A stretch of DNA of 64,000 nucleotides from Hyphomonas beringensis (GTDB lineage: Bacteria > Pseudomonadota > Alphaproteobacteria > Caulobacterales > Hyphomonadaceae), in contig NZ_AWFF01000031.1 in NCBI RefSeq assembly GCF_000682755.1, positions 1 to 64,000 on the forward strand. The letters are read 5' to 3'. A program made the translations under genes and the position numbers. Below the pieces are notes generated by a model, which did no database searches, was not told the origin of the DNA, and saw only the letters and a list, made by a program, of their open reading frames with translations. This document shows, piece after piece, positions 15,492-24,864 of this stretch (position 1 is its first letter; every line of letters starts with the position of its first letter).

Positions 15492-17327
15492 CTAGGCCGC
15501 CTCAGCAATGATCCGGGAGACATCTTCAGCATAGCGCTGGGCCTTTTTCTCGCCCACGCCGCTGATCATGCGCAGCTCGTCCGCGTCTGTGGGGCGGTCT
15601 CGCGCGATCTCCGCCAGAGTGCGGTCATGGAAGATGACATAGGGCGGCACGCCGCGCGTCTTCGCTGTCTCTGTTCGCCAAGCACGCAGTGAGTCGAACA
15701 GCGCCTGATCGCGGTCCGAGAGGTCTGCCAGCGCCTGTGTCGCGGCGGCGCTGCGGCCCTTTGTGCGCTTGCGACTGGCAGCAGGATCAGCGCGCAGCAG
15801 GATCGTCTTGTCTCCCCGGAACAATTCGCGGGCGATTTCGGCGTCCGGCACGACAACGGCCGGGCGGTTGACCTCTCCCCCCTCCGCCAGAAGGCCATCA
15901 TAAAGCAGCGCATCAAAGACGCGGCCCCAGCCCTGCTTGGGCAAGTCCTTGCCGATGCCAAAGGTGGAGAGCGCCGCCATTTCCTGATCGAAATCATCAC
16001 GCGCCTGCCCCAGCAGATGATTGACCAATCGTCCGCGTCCGATCTTCTGGCCGCAGCGCAGAACGGCAGAGACCGCCATCTGCGCCCAGCGCGTTGCATC
16101 ATAGGGCTCTCCGCTTTCACCGCGGCAGATGTCACATGCCCCGCAAGGCTGGACATTCTCTTCGCCGAAATAACGCCGCACGGAGGCGCGGCGGCATTCA
16201 TCACCATCAAAAAAGGCAAACAGCTGGCGCGTCTTGGTGATCTGTACACGTTTGATCGTGTCCGGCGCATCGCTCTCATAGGTCCAGCTCAGCGAGCGGC
16301 GCATGTCAGCCGGGCCGTAGAGCGCGATACCCTCAGCCGGTTCACCGTCGCGCCCTGCGCGGCCGACTTCCTGCCAGTAGGCCTCCAGCGTCTTGGGCGG
16401 GTCGGCATGGATGACGAAGCGCACATCGGGCTTGTCGACGCCCATGCCGAACGCGACCGTGGCGCACATGACGAGACCGTCTTCCAGCAGGAAGCGCCGC
16501 TGGCGCTCGGCCCGGACATCGGCGTCCAGCCCGGCATGGTAGGCGAGCGCGGGCATGCCGGACCGCTCCAGCGCTTCGGCCAGATCCTCGGTGGCATTGC
16601 GGGTCGCGGCATAGACGACGCCCGACAGGCCCTTGCGCGCTTTGACGAGGGACACGACACGCTGTGTGCGGTTGCCTTCCTTCGGCTCTGCGGCCAGCGC
16701 CAGGTTCGGACGGTCAAAGCTCGCGACATGCTGGGCCGGTTTGGTCAGGTCTAGTTGGGCCAGAATGTCTTCGCGCGTGCGGGCGTCTGCTGTCGCCGTG
16801 ACGGCCAGGCGCGGCACACCGGGGAACAGGCCTTTCAGGCGGCCAAGCGCGCGATAGTCCGGACGGAAATCATGTCCCCACTGGCTGACGCAGTGCGCCT
16901 CGTCCACCGCGATCAGGGAAATGTTCATCTGCGACAGGCGCTGGGCGAGGCCATTACCGATGCCTTCGGGCGAGACATAGAGCATGTCCATCTCGCCGCG
17001 CGCAGCCGCCTCCAGCGCCTCGGTCCGGGCATTGAAATCCATCGAGGAGTCGAGCCGTTCGGCCCGCACGCCGACCTGTTTCAGCGCGTCCACCTGATCG
17101 GCCATCAGCGCGATCAGCGGAGAGACGACGATGCCCACCCCTTCGCGCAGGATTGCCGGGATCTGGTAGCAAAGCGACTTGCCGCCGCCGGTCGGCAGCA
17201 CGGCCAGCGCGTCCCGGCCCGCCAGCACATCCTCGATCACATTCTCCTGTAGACCCCGGAACGCATCATAGCCATAAATGCGCTTCAGCAGCGCACGGGC
17301 ATCATCAAGTGTGGGACGGGCAGACAT
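15492..17327 (-). CDS. recQ: ATP-dependent DNA helicase RecQ
   Basis: A 611-residue superfamily 2 helicase acting in RecF-pathway recombination and fork repair. Motifs: [22 protein letters not shown] with [12 protein letters not shown] (Walker A, about residue 45), [18 protein letters not shown] (DEAH with the RecQ aromatic loop), and [15 protein letters not shown] (motif VI). The zinc-binding cysteines are C-x-(RRAS...)-QPCGACDIC, followed by a winged helix and a C-terminal HRDC domain ([17 protein letters not shown]...[13 protein letters not shown]). ATG at 17327 ([11 protein letters not shown]) is preferred over the one 36 bp upstream. It is separated from clpP by 195 bp without a gene. 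Confidence 0.95.
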   Translation of the reverse strand: MSARPTLDDARALLKRIYGYDAFRGLQENVIEDVLAGRDALAVLPTGGGKSLCYQIPAILREGVGIVVSPLIALMADQVDALKQVGVRAERLDSSMDFNARTEALEAAARGEMDMLYVSPEGIGNGLAQRLSQMNISLIAVDEAHCVSQWGHDFRPDYRALGRLKGLFPGVPRLAVTATADARTREDILAQLDLTKPAQHVASFDRPNLALAAEPKEGNRTQRVVSLVKARKGLSGVVYAATRNATEDLAEALERSGMPALAYHAGLDADVRAERQRRFLLEDGLVMCATVAFGMGVDKPDVRFVIHADPPKTLEAYWQEVGRAGRDGEPAEGIALYGPADMRRSLSWTYESDAPDTIKRVQITKTRQLFAFFDGDECRRASVRRYFGEENVQPCGACDICRGESGEPYDATRWAQMAVSAVLRCGQKIGRGRLVNHLLGQARDDFDQEMAALSTFGIGKDLPKQGWGRVFDALLYDGLLAEGGEVNRPAVVVPDAEIARELFRGDKTILLRADPAASRKRTKGRSAAATQALADLSDRDQALFDSLRAWRTETAKTRGVPPYVIFHDRTLAEIARDRPTDADELRMISGVGEKKAQRYAEDVSRIIAEAA

Positions 17328-17504
17328 GGCGCCCGTTGTGGCGGGCGAAGTGAGTCGGGGCAAGAGGCTGTGTGTGCCGTGATGCCCTCACCTCCCCCGC
17401 CCTGACGGGCGCGGGCCCCTCGCATCACCAATGGGAGGCAAGGGCCGAAAAATCTTGCGGTTGTGATCATTCCTCCATAAATTGAAAGAGGAAGGGATTG
17501 ATTG

Positions 17505-18041
17505 ATGGAGCCGGAAAAGCCGCTCGACACCAAAGACCGTGAAAGCCTTGGGCGGCTGCTGCGTCGGCGCGAACGCAGAGTAAAGGCCAGCGCCAATCCC
17601 AATACAGAGATCAAAAGCTGGGCAGAGTATGGCAGCGTCACGCTGACGCCCGGCCCAGACAGAAGCGACGCTACCCGCTGGGTTGTGATTATCTTAGCCC
17701 TTGTCTTTTTATTCGGTCTGCCGATCGCCATTGCGCTGATGCAGCCACTGGACCTGATACATCCAGGAACCTATAGCAACGACCTTCTGCTCGTTTGGTC
17801 CACGTTTTTAAAAACACTGATCTTTCTGACGTGTTTTGCCATCGCTTGCCTAGTCGGCCTTGGCTTGCTGTCCCCCTTCATGTGGCTCTACGCCAAAATG
17901 GATAGCGACACTGTGAAAGACAGGGACCGTTTAATCAGGCGTGCCGAACGCCTCAACCAGGAACGTATGGCGGCGGGCGACGGCGAGAGCGTCGCGGGCA
18001 TAGCCGCCGCCGAGGACACCGCAGACGGGCACACCGGCTGA
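17505..18041 (+). CDS. Hypothetical two-helix membrane protein
   Basis: A 178-residue protein of unknown function with a charged N terminus (about residues 1-45), two transmembrane helices (WVVIILALVFLFGLPIAIAL and TFLKTLIFLTCFAIACLVGL) and a charged cytosolic tail. AGGAAGGG lies 8-9 nt before the ATG, supporting the start. The last 111 bp overlap the 3' end of the convergent deacylase gene; in that part the amino-acid sequence (AAGDGESVAGIAAAEDTADG) is low complexity and probably imposed by the opposite gene. Confidence 0.6.
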   Translation: MEPEKPLDTKDRESLGRLLRRRERRVKASANPNTEIKSWAEYGSVTLTPGPDRSDATRWVVIILALVFLFGLPIAIALMQPLDLIHPGTYSNDLLLVWSTFLKTLIFLTCFAIACLVGLGLLSPFMWLYAKMDSDTVKDRDRLIRRAERLNQERMAAGDGESVAGIAAAEDTADGHTG

Positions 18042-18821
18042 CCGGCAGGCGCGGGCGACATAGGTATCGCGGGCCTTCAGGCCATCATCACTGAGAGACA
18101 ACAGCCCCAGCCTATCCTCCTCATGCGGATCGACCCCGGCATTATAGAAGACAATATCCGGCGATGTGCCGAGCGCGGCATCGACCAGATCTTCCAGCGC
18201 GGACAGATAGGCCGCATCGCCCGCCTCTTTCGGCAGGCCGATGTCGAGATCAGAGGGCGGCTTGTCGCGCGGCCAGTTCTGCTCGCAATGCAGCGAGGCG
18301 GTGAAGACGCGCGGATCATAGCGGAAGATCAGCGCCGTGCCATCGCCCTGATGGACATCGCAATCAATCACCGCAACGCGTTGCACGCTCCGCTCATCCA
18401 GCAGCAGCTTTCCGGCGACGCCGACATCATTGAACACGCAAAAGCCGGCCCCGCCCTCCGGCCCGGCATGATGGCTGCCGCCTGCCAGATTCACCGCGGC
18501 CCCCTGCTCCAGCGCATGGCGCGCGGCAAGGATGGTGCCCGCGACAGAGGCCGAGGAGCGCCGCGCAATGGCGGGCGTGATCTCGAACCCGATCTTGCGG
18601 GCGGCTTTGGCATCCAGTGTTTGCGTCAGGATCGCAGTGACATAGGCCTCGTCATGGGCCAGCTGCAACTCGTCCGCGCTGGCATAGCCCGGCAGGATGA
18701 AGTCATGGCCCGCCTCGCGCAGCAGCCCTGCCACGAGGGCATATTTGCGCATCGGGAAGCGGTGGTCATCGGCCACAGTCTTCGCGTCATAATCGGGGTG
18801 GTGGACAATCGGCAGGCGCAT
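17931..18821 (-). CDS. Histone deacetylase superfamily deacylase
   Basis: A 296-residue zinc-dependent amidohydrolase of the HDAC/AcuC/acetylpolyamine amidohydrolase superfamily. The active site is intact: GGSHHAGPEGGAGFCVFND carries the tandem histidines, DCDVHQGDGTA the zinc-binding D-x-H, and YNAGVDPHEEDRLG the second zinc aspartate; GGGY near residue 277 supplies the transition-state tyrosine. Bacterial members deacetylate proteins or polyamines; substrate unknown. Its 3' end overlaps the convergent membrane-protein ORF by 111 bp. It is divergent from pirin with a 7-bp-arm inverted repeat in between. Confidence 0.9.
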   Translation of the reverse strand: MRLPIVHHPDYDAKTVADDHRFPMRKYALVAGLLREAGHDFILPGYASADELQLAHDEAYVTAILTQTLDAKAARKIGFEITPAIARRSSASVAGTILAARHALEQGAAVNLAGGSHHAGPEGGAGFCVFNDVGVAGKLLLDERSVQRVAVIDCDVHQGDGTALIFRYDPRVFTASLHCEQNWPRDKPPSDLDIGLPKEAGDAAYLSALEDLVDAALGTSPDIVFYNAGVDPHEEDRLGLLSLSDDGLKARDTYVARACRSAGVPVCGVLGGGYARDALAVARRHTFLVEAFGTPD

Positions 18822-18856
18822 CAGGCCCGGAACCTAGAGGGTTTTCCACTCATTTC

Positions 18857-18881
18857 CACTTATTCCAAGCAGGCATAAGTG
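18857..18881. promoter_or_regulatory. Inverted repeat between the deacylase and pirin genes
   Basis: CACTTAT (18857-18863) and ATAAGTG (18875-18881) form a perfect 7-bp inverted repeat with an 11-nt spacer in the divergent promoter region. It may be an operator; no regulator is assigned. Confidence 0.35.
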
Positions 18882-18957
18882 AATTCAGGCGCACCCGCCT
18901 ACTGGCCCTGCCAAAGCCTGCGCATATTCGCTGCAACAGATGCGAAAGGAGATCGAG

Positions 18958-19653
18958 ATGATCGATTTCAGACCCTTCAACAAGCTTGGCCGGTTCCGGA
19001 ATGACTGGCTGAACGCCAATTACCATTTTTCATTCTCTGGCTATCATGACCCCAGCCGCATGGGTGAAGGCGCCTTGCGGGTATGGAATGATGACACGAT
19101 CCAGCCGCAGACTGGCTTTCCGCCCCATGGCCACCAGTCGATGGAGATCATAACCTATGTCCGCAAAGGTGCGATCACGCACAAGGATTCCATGGGCAAT
19201 ACCGGCCGCACGGAGGCCGGTGACGTCCAGGTGATGAGCGCCGGCAGCGGCATCCAGCATTCGGAATGGAATGCCGAGGATGAGGAAACCACGCTGTTCC
19301 AGATCTGGATTCTGCCCCGCACGCAGGGCGGCCAGCCGGGCTGGGGCGCGCGGAAATTCCCGAAGGGGGACCGGTCCGGCAAATGGGCAATGCTTGCCTC
19401 TGGCAGCGGCGAACAGGACAGCCTGGTGATCAATCAGGATGCCAATGTGCTGGGCGCAACGCTGAAAGCTGGCGAAAGCCTGACCTATGAAGTGAAAGCC
19501 GGTCGGCATGGCTATCTCGTACTGGCGGAAGGCTCTGTCAGGCTGAATGGCCAGGTCATGAATGCCCGCGACGGCGCAGCCATTACCGGCGCGGAAAGCC
19601 TGATTCTGGAAGGCATAGAGGACGCGGAAATCGTGTTTGTGGACACGATTTAA
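18958..19653 (+). CDS. Pirin family protein
   Basis: A 231-residue bicupin of the pirin/YhhW type, a cytosolic metal-binding protein; some members have quercetin 2,3-dioxygenase activity. The N-terminal cupin shows the metal ligands in FPPHGHQSMEIITYV, and GIQHSEWNAEDEE supplies the remaining His and Glu. The C-terminal cupin has lost the ligands, as is usual. AAAGGAG about 8 nt upstream selects the ATG at 18958 (MIDFRPFNKLG) over one 18 bp earlier. The following signal-peptide gene starts about 80 bp after the stop. Confidence 0.92.
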   Translation: MIDFRPFNKLGRFRNDWLNANYHFSFSGYHDPSRMGEGALRVWNDDTIQPQTGFPPHGHQSMEIITYVRKGAITHKDSMGNTGRTEAGDVQVMSAGSGIQHSEWNAEDEETTLFQIWILPRTQGGQPGWGARKFPKGDRSGKWAMLASGSGEQDSLVINQDANVLGATLKAGESLTYEVKAGRHGYLVLAEGSVRLNGQVMNARDGAAITGAESLILEGIEDAEIVFVDTI

Positions 19654-19732
19654 GATGCCTCACGCGGGTGTGACTTTTGGTGAGCGAGGGCCAGTGATAG
19701 GCTGCATACATAACAGATCAGGAGATACTCCG

Positions 19733-20221
19733 ATGAAAAAACTAGCCCCCCTTGCCGCTTTTGCCCTGCTGGCCTCACCAGTGGCGCTTGCTGGCGAAAT
19801 CAACGTCACCTACTCCCCCGAATTTTCCGAGAAGCTTCAGGATGATTATGGCATGCGCGAGGGAGAGTACCTCTCCCATGAAATTCAGGAAGACCTGACG
19901 CGCGAGCTGTCCAAGGCGAAACTGGATATTCCGCGCATCGATGTGACGATTATCAAGGCGCAGCCGAACAAGCCGACCTTCAAACAGCTCGGCGATACGC
20001 CCGGCTTGGATTACGGCGCATCAAAAAGCATTGGCGGCATGAAACTTTCTGCCGTGGCCTACGACGCCGATGGGAACCCGACAGGCGATCTGACGTATAA
20101 ATGGTACGAAACAGATATCCGTCTGGCCGGGATCACCACTTGGCAGGATGCCCAGCGGGCCTCTGACAGATTCTCACGTAAATTCGTGAAAGACCTCACC
20201 GCAGACAAGGGCGGCAGCTAA
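19733..20221 (+). CDS. Secreted protein of unknown function
   Basis: A 162-residue exported protein. Residues 1-20 are a signal peptide (MKKLAPLAAFALLASPVALA), followed by GEINVTYSPEFSEKLQDDYG and a mixed alpha/beta domain with DIPRIDVTIIKAQPNKPTF and KWYETDIRLAGITTWQDAQRASDRFSRKF. It resembles the periplasmic DUF3313/DUF4410-like proteins in its layout, but I cannot assign a family with certainty. AGGAGA precedes the start with good spacing; the longer open frame overlapping pirin is rejected. It is followed by an intrinsic terminator. Confidence 0.75.
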   Translation: MKKLAPLAAFALLASPVALAGEINVTYSPEFSEKLQDDYGMREGEYLSHEIQEDLTRELSKAKLDIPRIDVTIIKAQPNKPTFKQLGDTPGLDYGASKSIGGMKLSAVAYDADGNPTGDLTYKWYETDIRLAGITTWQDAQRASDRFSRKFVKDLTADKGGS

Positions 20222-20251
20222 CCCCCCTCACCCCTTTGTCTGGCCCCCAAG

Positions 20252-20290
20252 GAGCCCCCGGATGCCTCGCATTCGGGGGTCTTCTTTTGT
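20252..20290 (+). terminator. Intrinsic terminator
   Basis: An 11-bp stem (cccccggatgc with gcattcggggg, one G-T pair) with a 3-nt loop, followed by TCTTCTTTT. It ends the pirin/secreted-protein transcript and lies back to back with the end of queD. Confidence 0.9.
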
Positions 20291-20292
20291 GT

Positions 20293-20712
20293 TCAGAGAA
20301 CCAGTTCGCAGCGCTCGTTCAGGCTGGGCCGTGCCAGCGCCACACGCTTCAGGCCCGGCAGGCCATCTGCCAGATCCGCCGCCGCCCACAGGCAGATACG
20401 CTCCAGCGTCGGCACTTCGAGGCCCGGAACTTCGTTCAGCAGCGTATGGTCCAGCTTGGCCGCCGTGGCCTGCAGGCATGCCGTCAGATGGGAGAAATCC
20501 TCCACCCATTGCTCACCCGGCTTCACAACGCCCGCAACCGTTGCCTCCAGCTGGAATGAATGGCCGTGCATATTGCGATAGGGATGGCCTTCCGGTTTGC
20601 CGCCCATGAAATGCGCGGCCTCGAAATTCACCGATTTGGTGATCTCGAAAACGCGGCCTTCCGGGGAAAGCGACGGGCGCGCGGCGCTGGATGTTTCAAG
20701 CTTCGTAGTCAT
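20293..20712 (-). CDS. queD: 6-carboxytetrahydropterin synthase family protein (QueD-like)
   Basis: A 139-residue member of the PTPS/QueD T-fold family, placed after queC and therefore probably in preQ0/queuosine synthesis, where QueD converts dihydroneopterin triphosphate to 6-carboxytetrahydropterin. Zinc ligands H34 (FEAAH) and H49/H51 (MHGHSF) are present, as is LDHTLLN. However, the catalytic cysteine expected four residues before HGH is Y45 (HPYRNMHGH), and the terminal glutamate motif is changed to ARPSLNERCEL. It is therefore a divergent subfamily. ATG at 20712 is preferred over a TTG upstream. The gap to queC is 135 bp. Confidence 0.82.
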   Translation of the reverse strand: MTTKLETSSAARPSLSPEGRVFEITKSVNFEAAHFMGGKPEGHPYRNMHGHSFQLEATVAGVVKPGEQWVEDFSHLTACLQATAAKLDHTLLNEVPGLEVPTLERICLWAAADLADGLPGLKRVALARPSLNERCELVL

Positions 20713-20847
20713 GGCGGTTTGGTTCAACGTCCGGTATCTGGCGGGCCGGAATATGCTGCCCGCACGAATTTTGCCCCCAAATGATGGAAAACAGGCAAAA
20801 AGTCCAGTTTTTAAGGCTGTTTCGGCTGCAGTAGGCTCCGTCCGCCC

Positions 20848-21555
20848 CTAGCGGCTGGCAGCCCATTTCTCCCAGCCTCTGGCGCGCAACTCACACGCCG
20901 GACAGGTGCCACAGCCATGCCCCCAGTCATGCAGCTCGCCGCGCTCGCCCAGATAACAGGTATGGGTGTCTTCCACGATCAGCCGAACCAGCGCGTACCC
21001 GCCCAGCTGGTGCGCCAGCGCCCAGGTTTCGGCCTTGTCGATATACATCAGTGGGGTGTCTATCTGTATGGGAACGTCGAGCCCTAGACGCAGGGTTTCA
21101 GCCTGCGCGGCCATCGTGTCGGCCCGGCAATCAGGATAACCGGAATAGTCCGTTTCGCACATGCCGCCGACCAGAACGCCGATGCCCCGGCGGCTCGCAA
21201 GCGCCCCTGCCAGCGTCAGGAACAGCAAATTGCGCCCGGGAACAAAAGTTGACGGCAGGCCTGCCTCGGTCATCTCGATGCTGACCTCATGCGTCATGGC
21301 CGTCTCGCCCAGGCTTTTCAGCACGGTGGCGTCCAGCATGTGATCCTCGCCCAGACGGTCGCCCCAAAGGGGATTTATCGCCGCGATTCCCTTGCGGACA
21401 GTCTCCCTGCAGGTCAGCTCTATCCTGTGGCGCTGACCATAGTCGAAGCCCACGGTCTCCACTCGCTCAAAGCGCGAAAGCGCCGAGGCCAGACAGGTCG
21501 TCGAATCCTGCCCGCCGGAGAACAAAACCAATGCAGAAGAAGAAGGATCAGCCAT
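20848..21555 (-). CDS. queC: 7-cyano-7-deazaguanine synthase
   Basis: A 235-residue ATP-dependent enzyme that converts 7-carboxy-7-deazaguanine to preQ0 for queuosine tRNA modification. The PP-loop [11 protein letters not shown] is near residue 12; [22 protein letters not shown] and the zinc-binding [16 protein letters not shown] cluster with the preceding TCYLGE cysteine are all present. The ATG at 21555 ([18 protein letters not shown]) gives the family N terminus; a longer frame exists. It is divergent from the TonB receptor and upstream of queD on the same strand. Confidence 0.94.
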   Translation of the reverse strand: MADPSSSALVLFSGGQDSTTCLASALSRFERVETVGFDYGQRHRIELTCRETVRKGIAAINPLWGDRLGEDHMLDATVLKSLGETAMTHEVSIEMTEAGLPSTFVPGRNLLFLTLAGALASRRGIGVLVGGMCETDYSGYPDCRADTMAAQAETLRLGLDVPIQIDTPLMYIDKAETWALAHQLGGYALVRLIVEDTHTCYLGERGELHDWGHGCGTCPACELRARGWEKWAASR

Positions 21556-21769
21556 GTCTTCGCCTGTATCAGGCCGGACAGTTACGGCCAAGCTGGGCGT
21601 AACATTTTTAACACCCGCTATTTTTTCCCGATGTCTTACGCTTCGGCAATGTTGACAGACCCGTCATCCATGCAGTCTGATACAAAGTGAAGCAGGCCCG
21701 ACAAGAGGCTCGCTCGGTACAAATTGCTCGAGGCCAGCAATCAAGCGGCCCGAGGGGAGGAAACAAAAC

Positions 21770-24739
21770 ATGCGACTCAAAAGACACTCGAAGTGCGTCT
21801 GGCTGGCAGGTGCGTCCGCCATGGTGATCGGCCTGGCCGCTCCCGTTGCGATTGCACAAGAGGAAACCGACGACATCCAGCGCACGCTGTCCACCGTGAC
21901 GGTGACCACGCAGAAAACGGAAGAATCCATTCAGGATGTTCCGATTGCGGTTTCAGCCTTTGATGAAGCCGCCCTGGACAAGATGCAGCTCGCTGGCGGG
22001 CCGGACCTGGTCAAATCCATTCCGAACGTCAACTTCACCAAGGGCAACTTCACCGGGTACAACTTCCGTATCCGCGGCATTGGTGTGGATGCGGTCTCTA
22101 CGTCCGGTGACGCCGGTGTGGGTGTACATATCAACGATGTGCCACTGACGGCCAACGCCTTCTTCGAAGCAGAATTCTACGATGTGGAACGCATCGAGAC
22201 CCTGCGTGGCCCGCAAGGTACCCTGTATGGCCGGAACGCCACGGGCGGCGTGGTCAACATGATCACCGCCAAGCCTGTGCTGGGCGAATGGCAGGGCAAT
22301 GTCAAAGCCACAGTCGGCAATTACAACACGCACAAATTCAAGGGCATGCTGAACGCGCCTCTGGGCGACACTGCCGCCCTGCGCATCGCCGGCTCCTACC
22401 TTGAGCGCGATGGGTATGTGGACAATCTGACCACCCAGAACGACATCGACGACCGCAATCTTTATGCGATCCGCGGTTCATTCGCATGGGAACCAACGGA
22501 CCGCTTCCGCGGCTTGCTGATGGCGGAGTATTTCAAGGAAGACGACAACCGCCTGCGCTCCGGCAAACAATATTGTAAGAAAGACCCGACCAAGACCTCC
22601 TTCGGTGGCATTCCGATTTCGGCCTTTGACCAGATCATTACCTCTCAGGGCTGTGTCGAGGCAGACATCAATGATCCGGCCTCTCTCGGCGGTGTGAACA
22701 CGGCAGGTACGCTGGCGGGGTCTCTCGGCATCCTGGCCGGTCTGGTTGGCGGCATTGATGCCAATGGCAACGCGGTCAATGTCGATGCGAACACCAGCGG
22801 GATCAATCCGGGCCTCCGCACACTGGAGAGCTTCATCGATCCGACATATGAGTCTGAGCAGACCCTGTATATGTGGAGAGGTGAATACGATCTCACTGAC
22901 GCACTGACCCTGACCTATCTGGGCAGCTATAACGAGTATGAGTCTATCTCTCAGGAAGACTATAACGAGTATGGCGCTGACGTGAATTTCAACACGGCGG
23001 CCAGCCCGTTCATCGCCCTGAACGGGGCAACCGCAGGCGCATTTGCCGCCCTGTACCCGAGCCTGTTCCCGGGCGGCGTTGTCGCAGACCCACAAATGGG
23101 CCTGACCACAGCCCCGGTCGCAACCGACATTTCCGGGGCCTATGCCGAACAGACCACACACGAAGTTCGTCTGCAGTCTGACTTTGACGGCCGGTTCAAT
23201 TTCAACCTGGGGGCCATCAAGGTTGATTATGAAACCAATACGGATCCGAAGCTTCAGGAAAGCTATTATGTGATGTTCAATGCGGCCTCCGCATTCATCC
23301 AGTTGAACAACGCAGCTTCCATGATCGCAAACGGCGTACCGGCCTTTACGATTGCGGATCCGGCAAATGCCGGTGAAACGCCGATCGACAATCTGAACGG
23401 CAATGGGCGCAACTATTTCCGCTCGATCACGCCTTATACCCTCGACAGCTTCGCAGTGTTTGGGGAAGGTTATTACGACGTCACCGACGATCTGCAGCTG
23501 ACGGTCGGCCTGCGCTATACCAGCGATGACAAGGAAGTTGGCCGTATCCCAACCTTCCTGCTGGTGCCGGATGCTGTGCGTCCTGACCCGCTTGCCTATG
23601 TGCCGGTACCAGGTGCATCAAACGATCTCGGCGGCGACGGTACCTACAATGTCACGTTCGAAGAAGTCACTGGCCGGGTCGGTCTCGACTGGTCTCCGGA
23701 GCTGAGCTTCACTGAAGACACGCTGATCTACGGCTTCTACTCACGAGGCTATAAGGGTGGTGGTATCAACCCGCCGCAGCCAGCAGACACACCGGACGCC
23801 TTCCCGCAATTCTTCGATCCGGAATTCATCAATTCCTATGAGATCGGAACGAAGAACACGCTGGCTGGCGGCGCACTGCAGCTGAACGCAACTGGCTTCA
23901 TGTATGACTATGAAGGCTATCAGATCAGCCAGATCGTCAACCGGTCTTCGGCCAACTTCAACGTCGATGCCAAGATCAATGGCTTTGAACTTGAAACGGT
24001 CTGGAACCCGGTCTCTACATTCGTTCTGAACGCCAACCTCGGCCTTCTGGATGCGAAGGTGAAGGATACCTACGGCATCGACGTTCTGGACCGCACCAAT
24101 GGTCGGGCAGATTTGGTAACGCTGAAAACCTTCCCGTCTGCTTCCAATTGTGTGGTCTCCGCACAGGGCTATGCGACTGTGCTCGGCGCGATCCAGGGCG
24201 GCTTTCTTGACCCGGGTTCAACTTTGGGTCTCTGCACCGGCGACTTTGTCGGACAGGAAGCGGCTCTGGGCCTCGGCGGTGTGACCGTCAGCTATGTCGA
24301 CTCCGATGGCGTCACGCAGACAGTTTCTGCGCTGACCCCGTTCGATGGCGAAGCCAAGAATCTGGATGGTAACAAACTGCCCGGTACGCCGGACACGACG
24401 TTCAGCTTCGGGGCTGAGTACACCTGGCTACCGAGCGGTCAGGGCACGTTGGCCGACTGGTCCGCAACGGCTCGCGTCGACTATTACTATCAGGCTGACA
24501 GCTACAGCCGCGTCTGGAATACCGGCCGCGACCAGCTGGAAAGCTGGGACAACATCAACCTGTCCATGCGCTTCGACAATGAAGCCAACAATGTCTCTGT
24601 CGAGATCTTCGGCAAAAACATTGCGGATGATGATGTCATCACCGGCGCGTATCTGACCGACGACTCCTCAGGCCTGTTCACGAACGTGTTCCTGAACGAG
24701 CCGAGAACCTTCGGTATCAGCGTCAGCAAAACCTGGTAA
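21770..24739 (+). CDS. TonB-dependent outer-membrane receptor
   Basis: A 989-residue outer-membrane active transporter. A long signal peptide (about 1-29, ends AIAQ) is followed by a TonB-box-like TLSTVTVTTQKTEE, the plug domain (VPIAVSAFDEAALDKM, RIRGIGVDAV, RGPQGTLYGRNATGGVVNM) and a 22-strand barrel ending in the terminal FGISVSKTW aromatic signature. Plug wording matches the large iron/complex-substrate receptor group common in Hyphomonadaceae and sphingomonads. The substrate is unknown; the sugar dehydrogenase lipoprotein downstream hints at carbohydrate or aromatic nutrients, but a terminator separates the two. Confidence 0.93.
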   Translation: MRLKRHSKCVWLAGASAMVIGLAAPVAIAQEETDDIQRTLSTVTVTTQKTEESIQDVPIAVSAFDEAALDKMQLAGGPDLVKSIPNVNFTKGNFTGYNFRIRGIGVDAVSTSGDAGVGVHINDVPLTANAFFEAEFYDVERIETLRGPQGTLYGRNATGGVVNMITAKPVLGEWQGNVKATVGNYNTHKFKGMLNAPLGDTAALRIAGSYLERDGYVDNLTTQNDIDDRNLYAIRGSFAWEPTDRFRGLLMAEYFKEDDNRLRSGKQYCKKDPTKTSFGGIPISAFDQIITSQGCVEADINDPASLGGVNTAGTLAGSLGILAGLVGGIDANGNAVNVDANTSGINPGLRTLESFIDPTYESEQTLYMWRGEYDLTDALTLTYLGSYNEYESISQEDYNEYGADVNFNTAASPFIALNGATAGAFAALYPSLFPGGVVADPQMGLTTAPVATDISGAYAEQTTHEVRLQSDFDGRFNFNLGAIKVDYETNTDPKLQESYYVMFNAASAFIQLNNAASMIANGVPAFTIADPANAGETPIDNLNGNGRNYFRSITPYTLDSFAVFGEGYYDVTDDLQLTVGLRYTSDDKEVGRIPTFLLVPDAVRPDPLAYVPVPGASNDLGGDGTYNVTFEEVTGRVGLDWSPELSFTEDTLIYGFYSRGYKGGGINPPQPADTPDAFPQFFDPEFINSYEIGTKNTLAGGALQLNATGFMYDYEGYQISQIVNRSSANFNVDAKINGFELETVWNPVSTFVLNANLGLLDAKVKDTYGIDVLDRTNGRADLVTLKTFPSASNCVVSAQGYATVLGAIQGGFLDPGSTLGLCTGDFVGQEAALGLGGVTVSYVDSDGVTQTVSALTPFDGEAKNLDGNKLPGTPDTTFSFGAEYTWLPSGQGTLADWSATARVDYYYQADSYSRVWNTGRDQLESWDNINLSMRFDNEANNVSVEIFGKNIADDDVITGAYLTDDSSGLFTNVFLNEPRTFGISVSKTW

Positions 24740-24763
24740 ATCAGGCGCATTGAAACCAAGCAT

Positions 24764-24797
24764 CGGGGGGCGGCCTGACAGGGCCGCTCCCTTTTTA
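24764..24797 (+). terminator. Intrinsic terminator after the TonB receptor
   Basis: A GC stem (ggggcggcc with ggccgctcc, one G-T pair) and a 6-nt loop, followed by CTTTTTATTT. Confidence 0.88.
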
Positions 24798-24864
24798 TTT
24801 GGCCTTGGCTGCCCCCTGCCCTATTGTTGCCCGCAAAGAAGCCGCCTTTTCAGGAGACTGCCCC

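Noticed and set aside
15286-15495. A 69-codon plus-strand frame between the clpP-like gene and recQ
   Set aside because: No ribosome site, no conserved pattern; spacer looks like promoter and nothing else.
20713-20847. preQ1 riboswitch between queC and queD
   Set aside because: No preQ1 aptamer core is visible; the A/T-rich hairpin-like stretch does not form a good stem.
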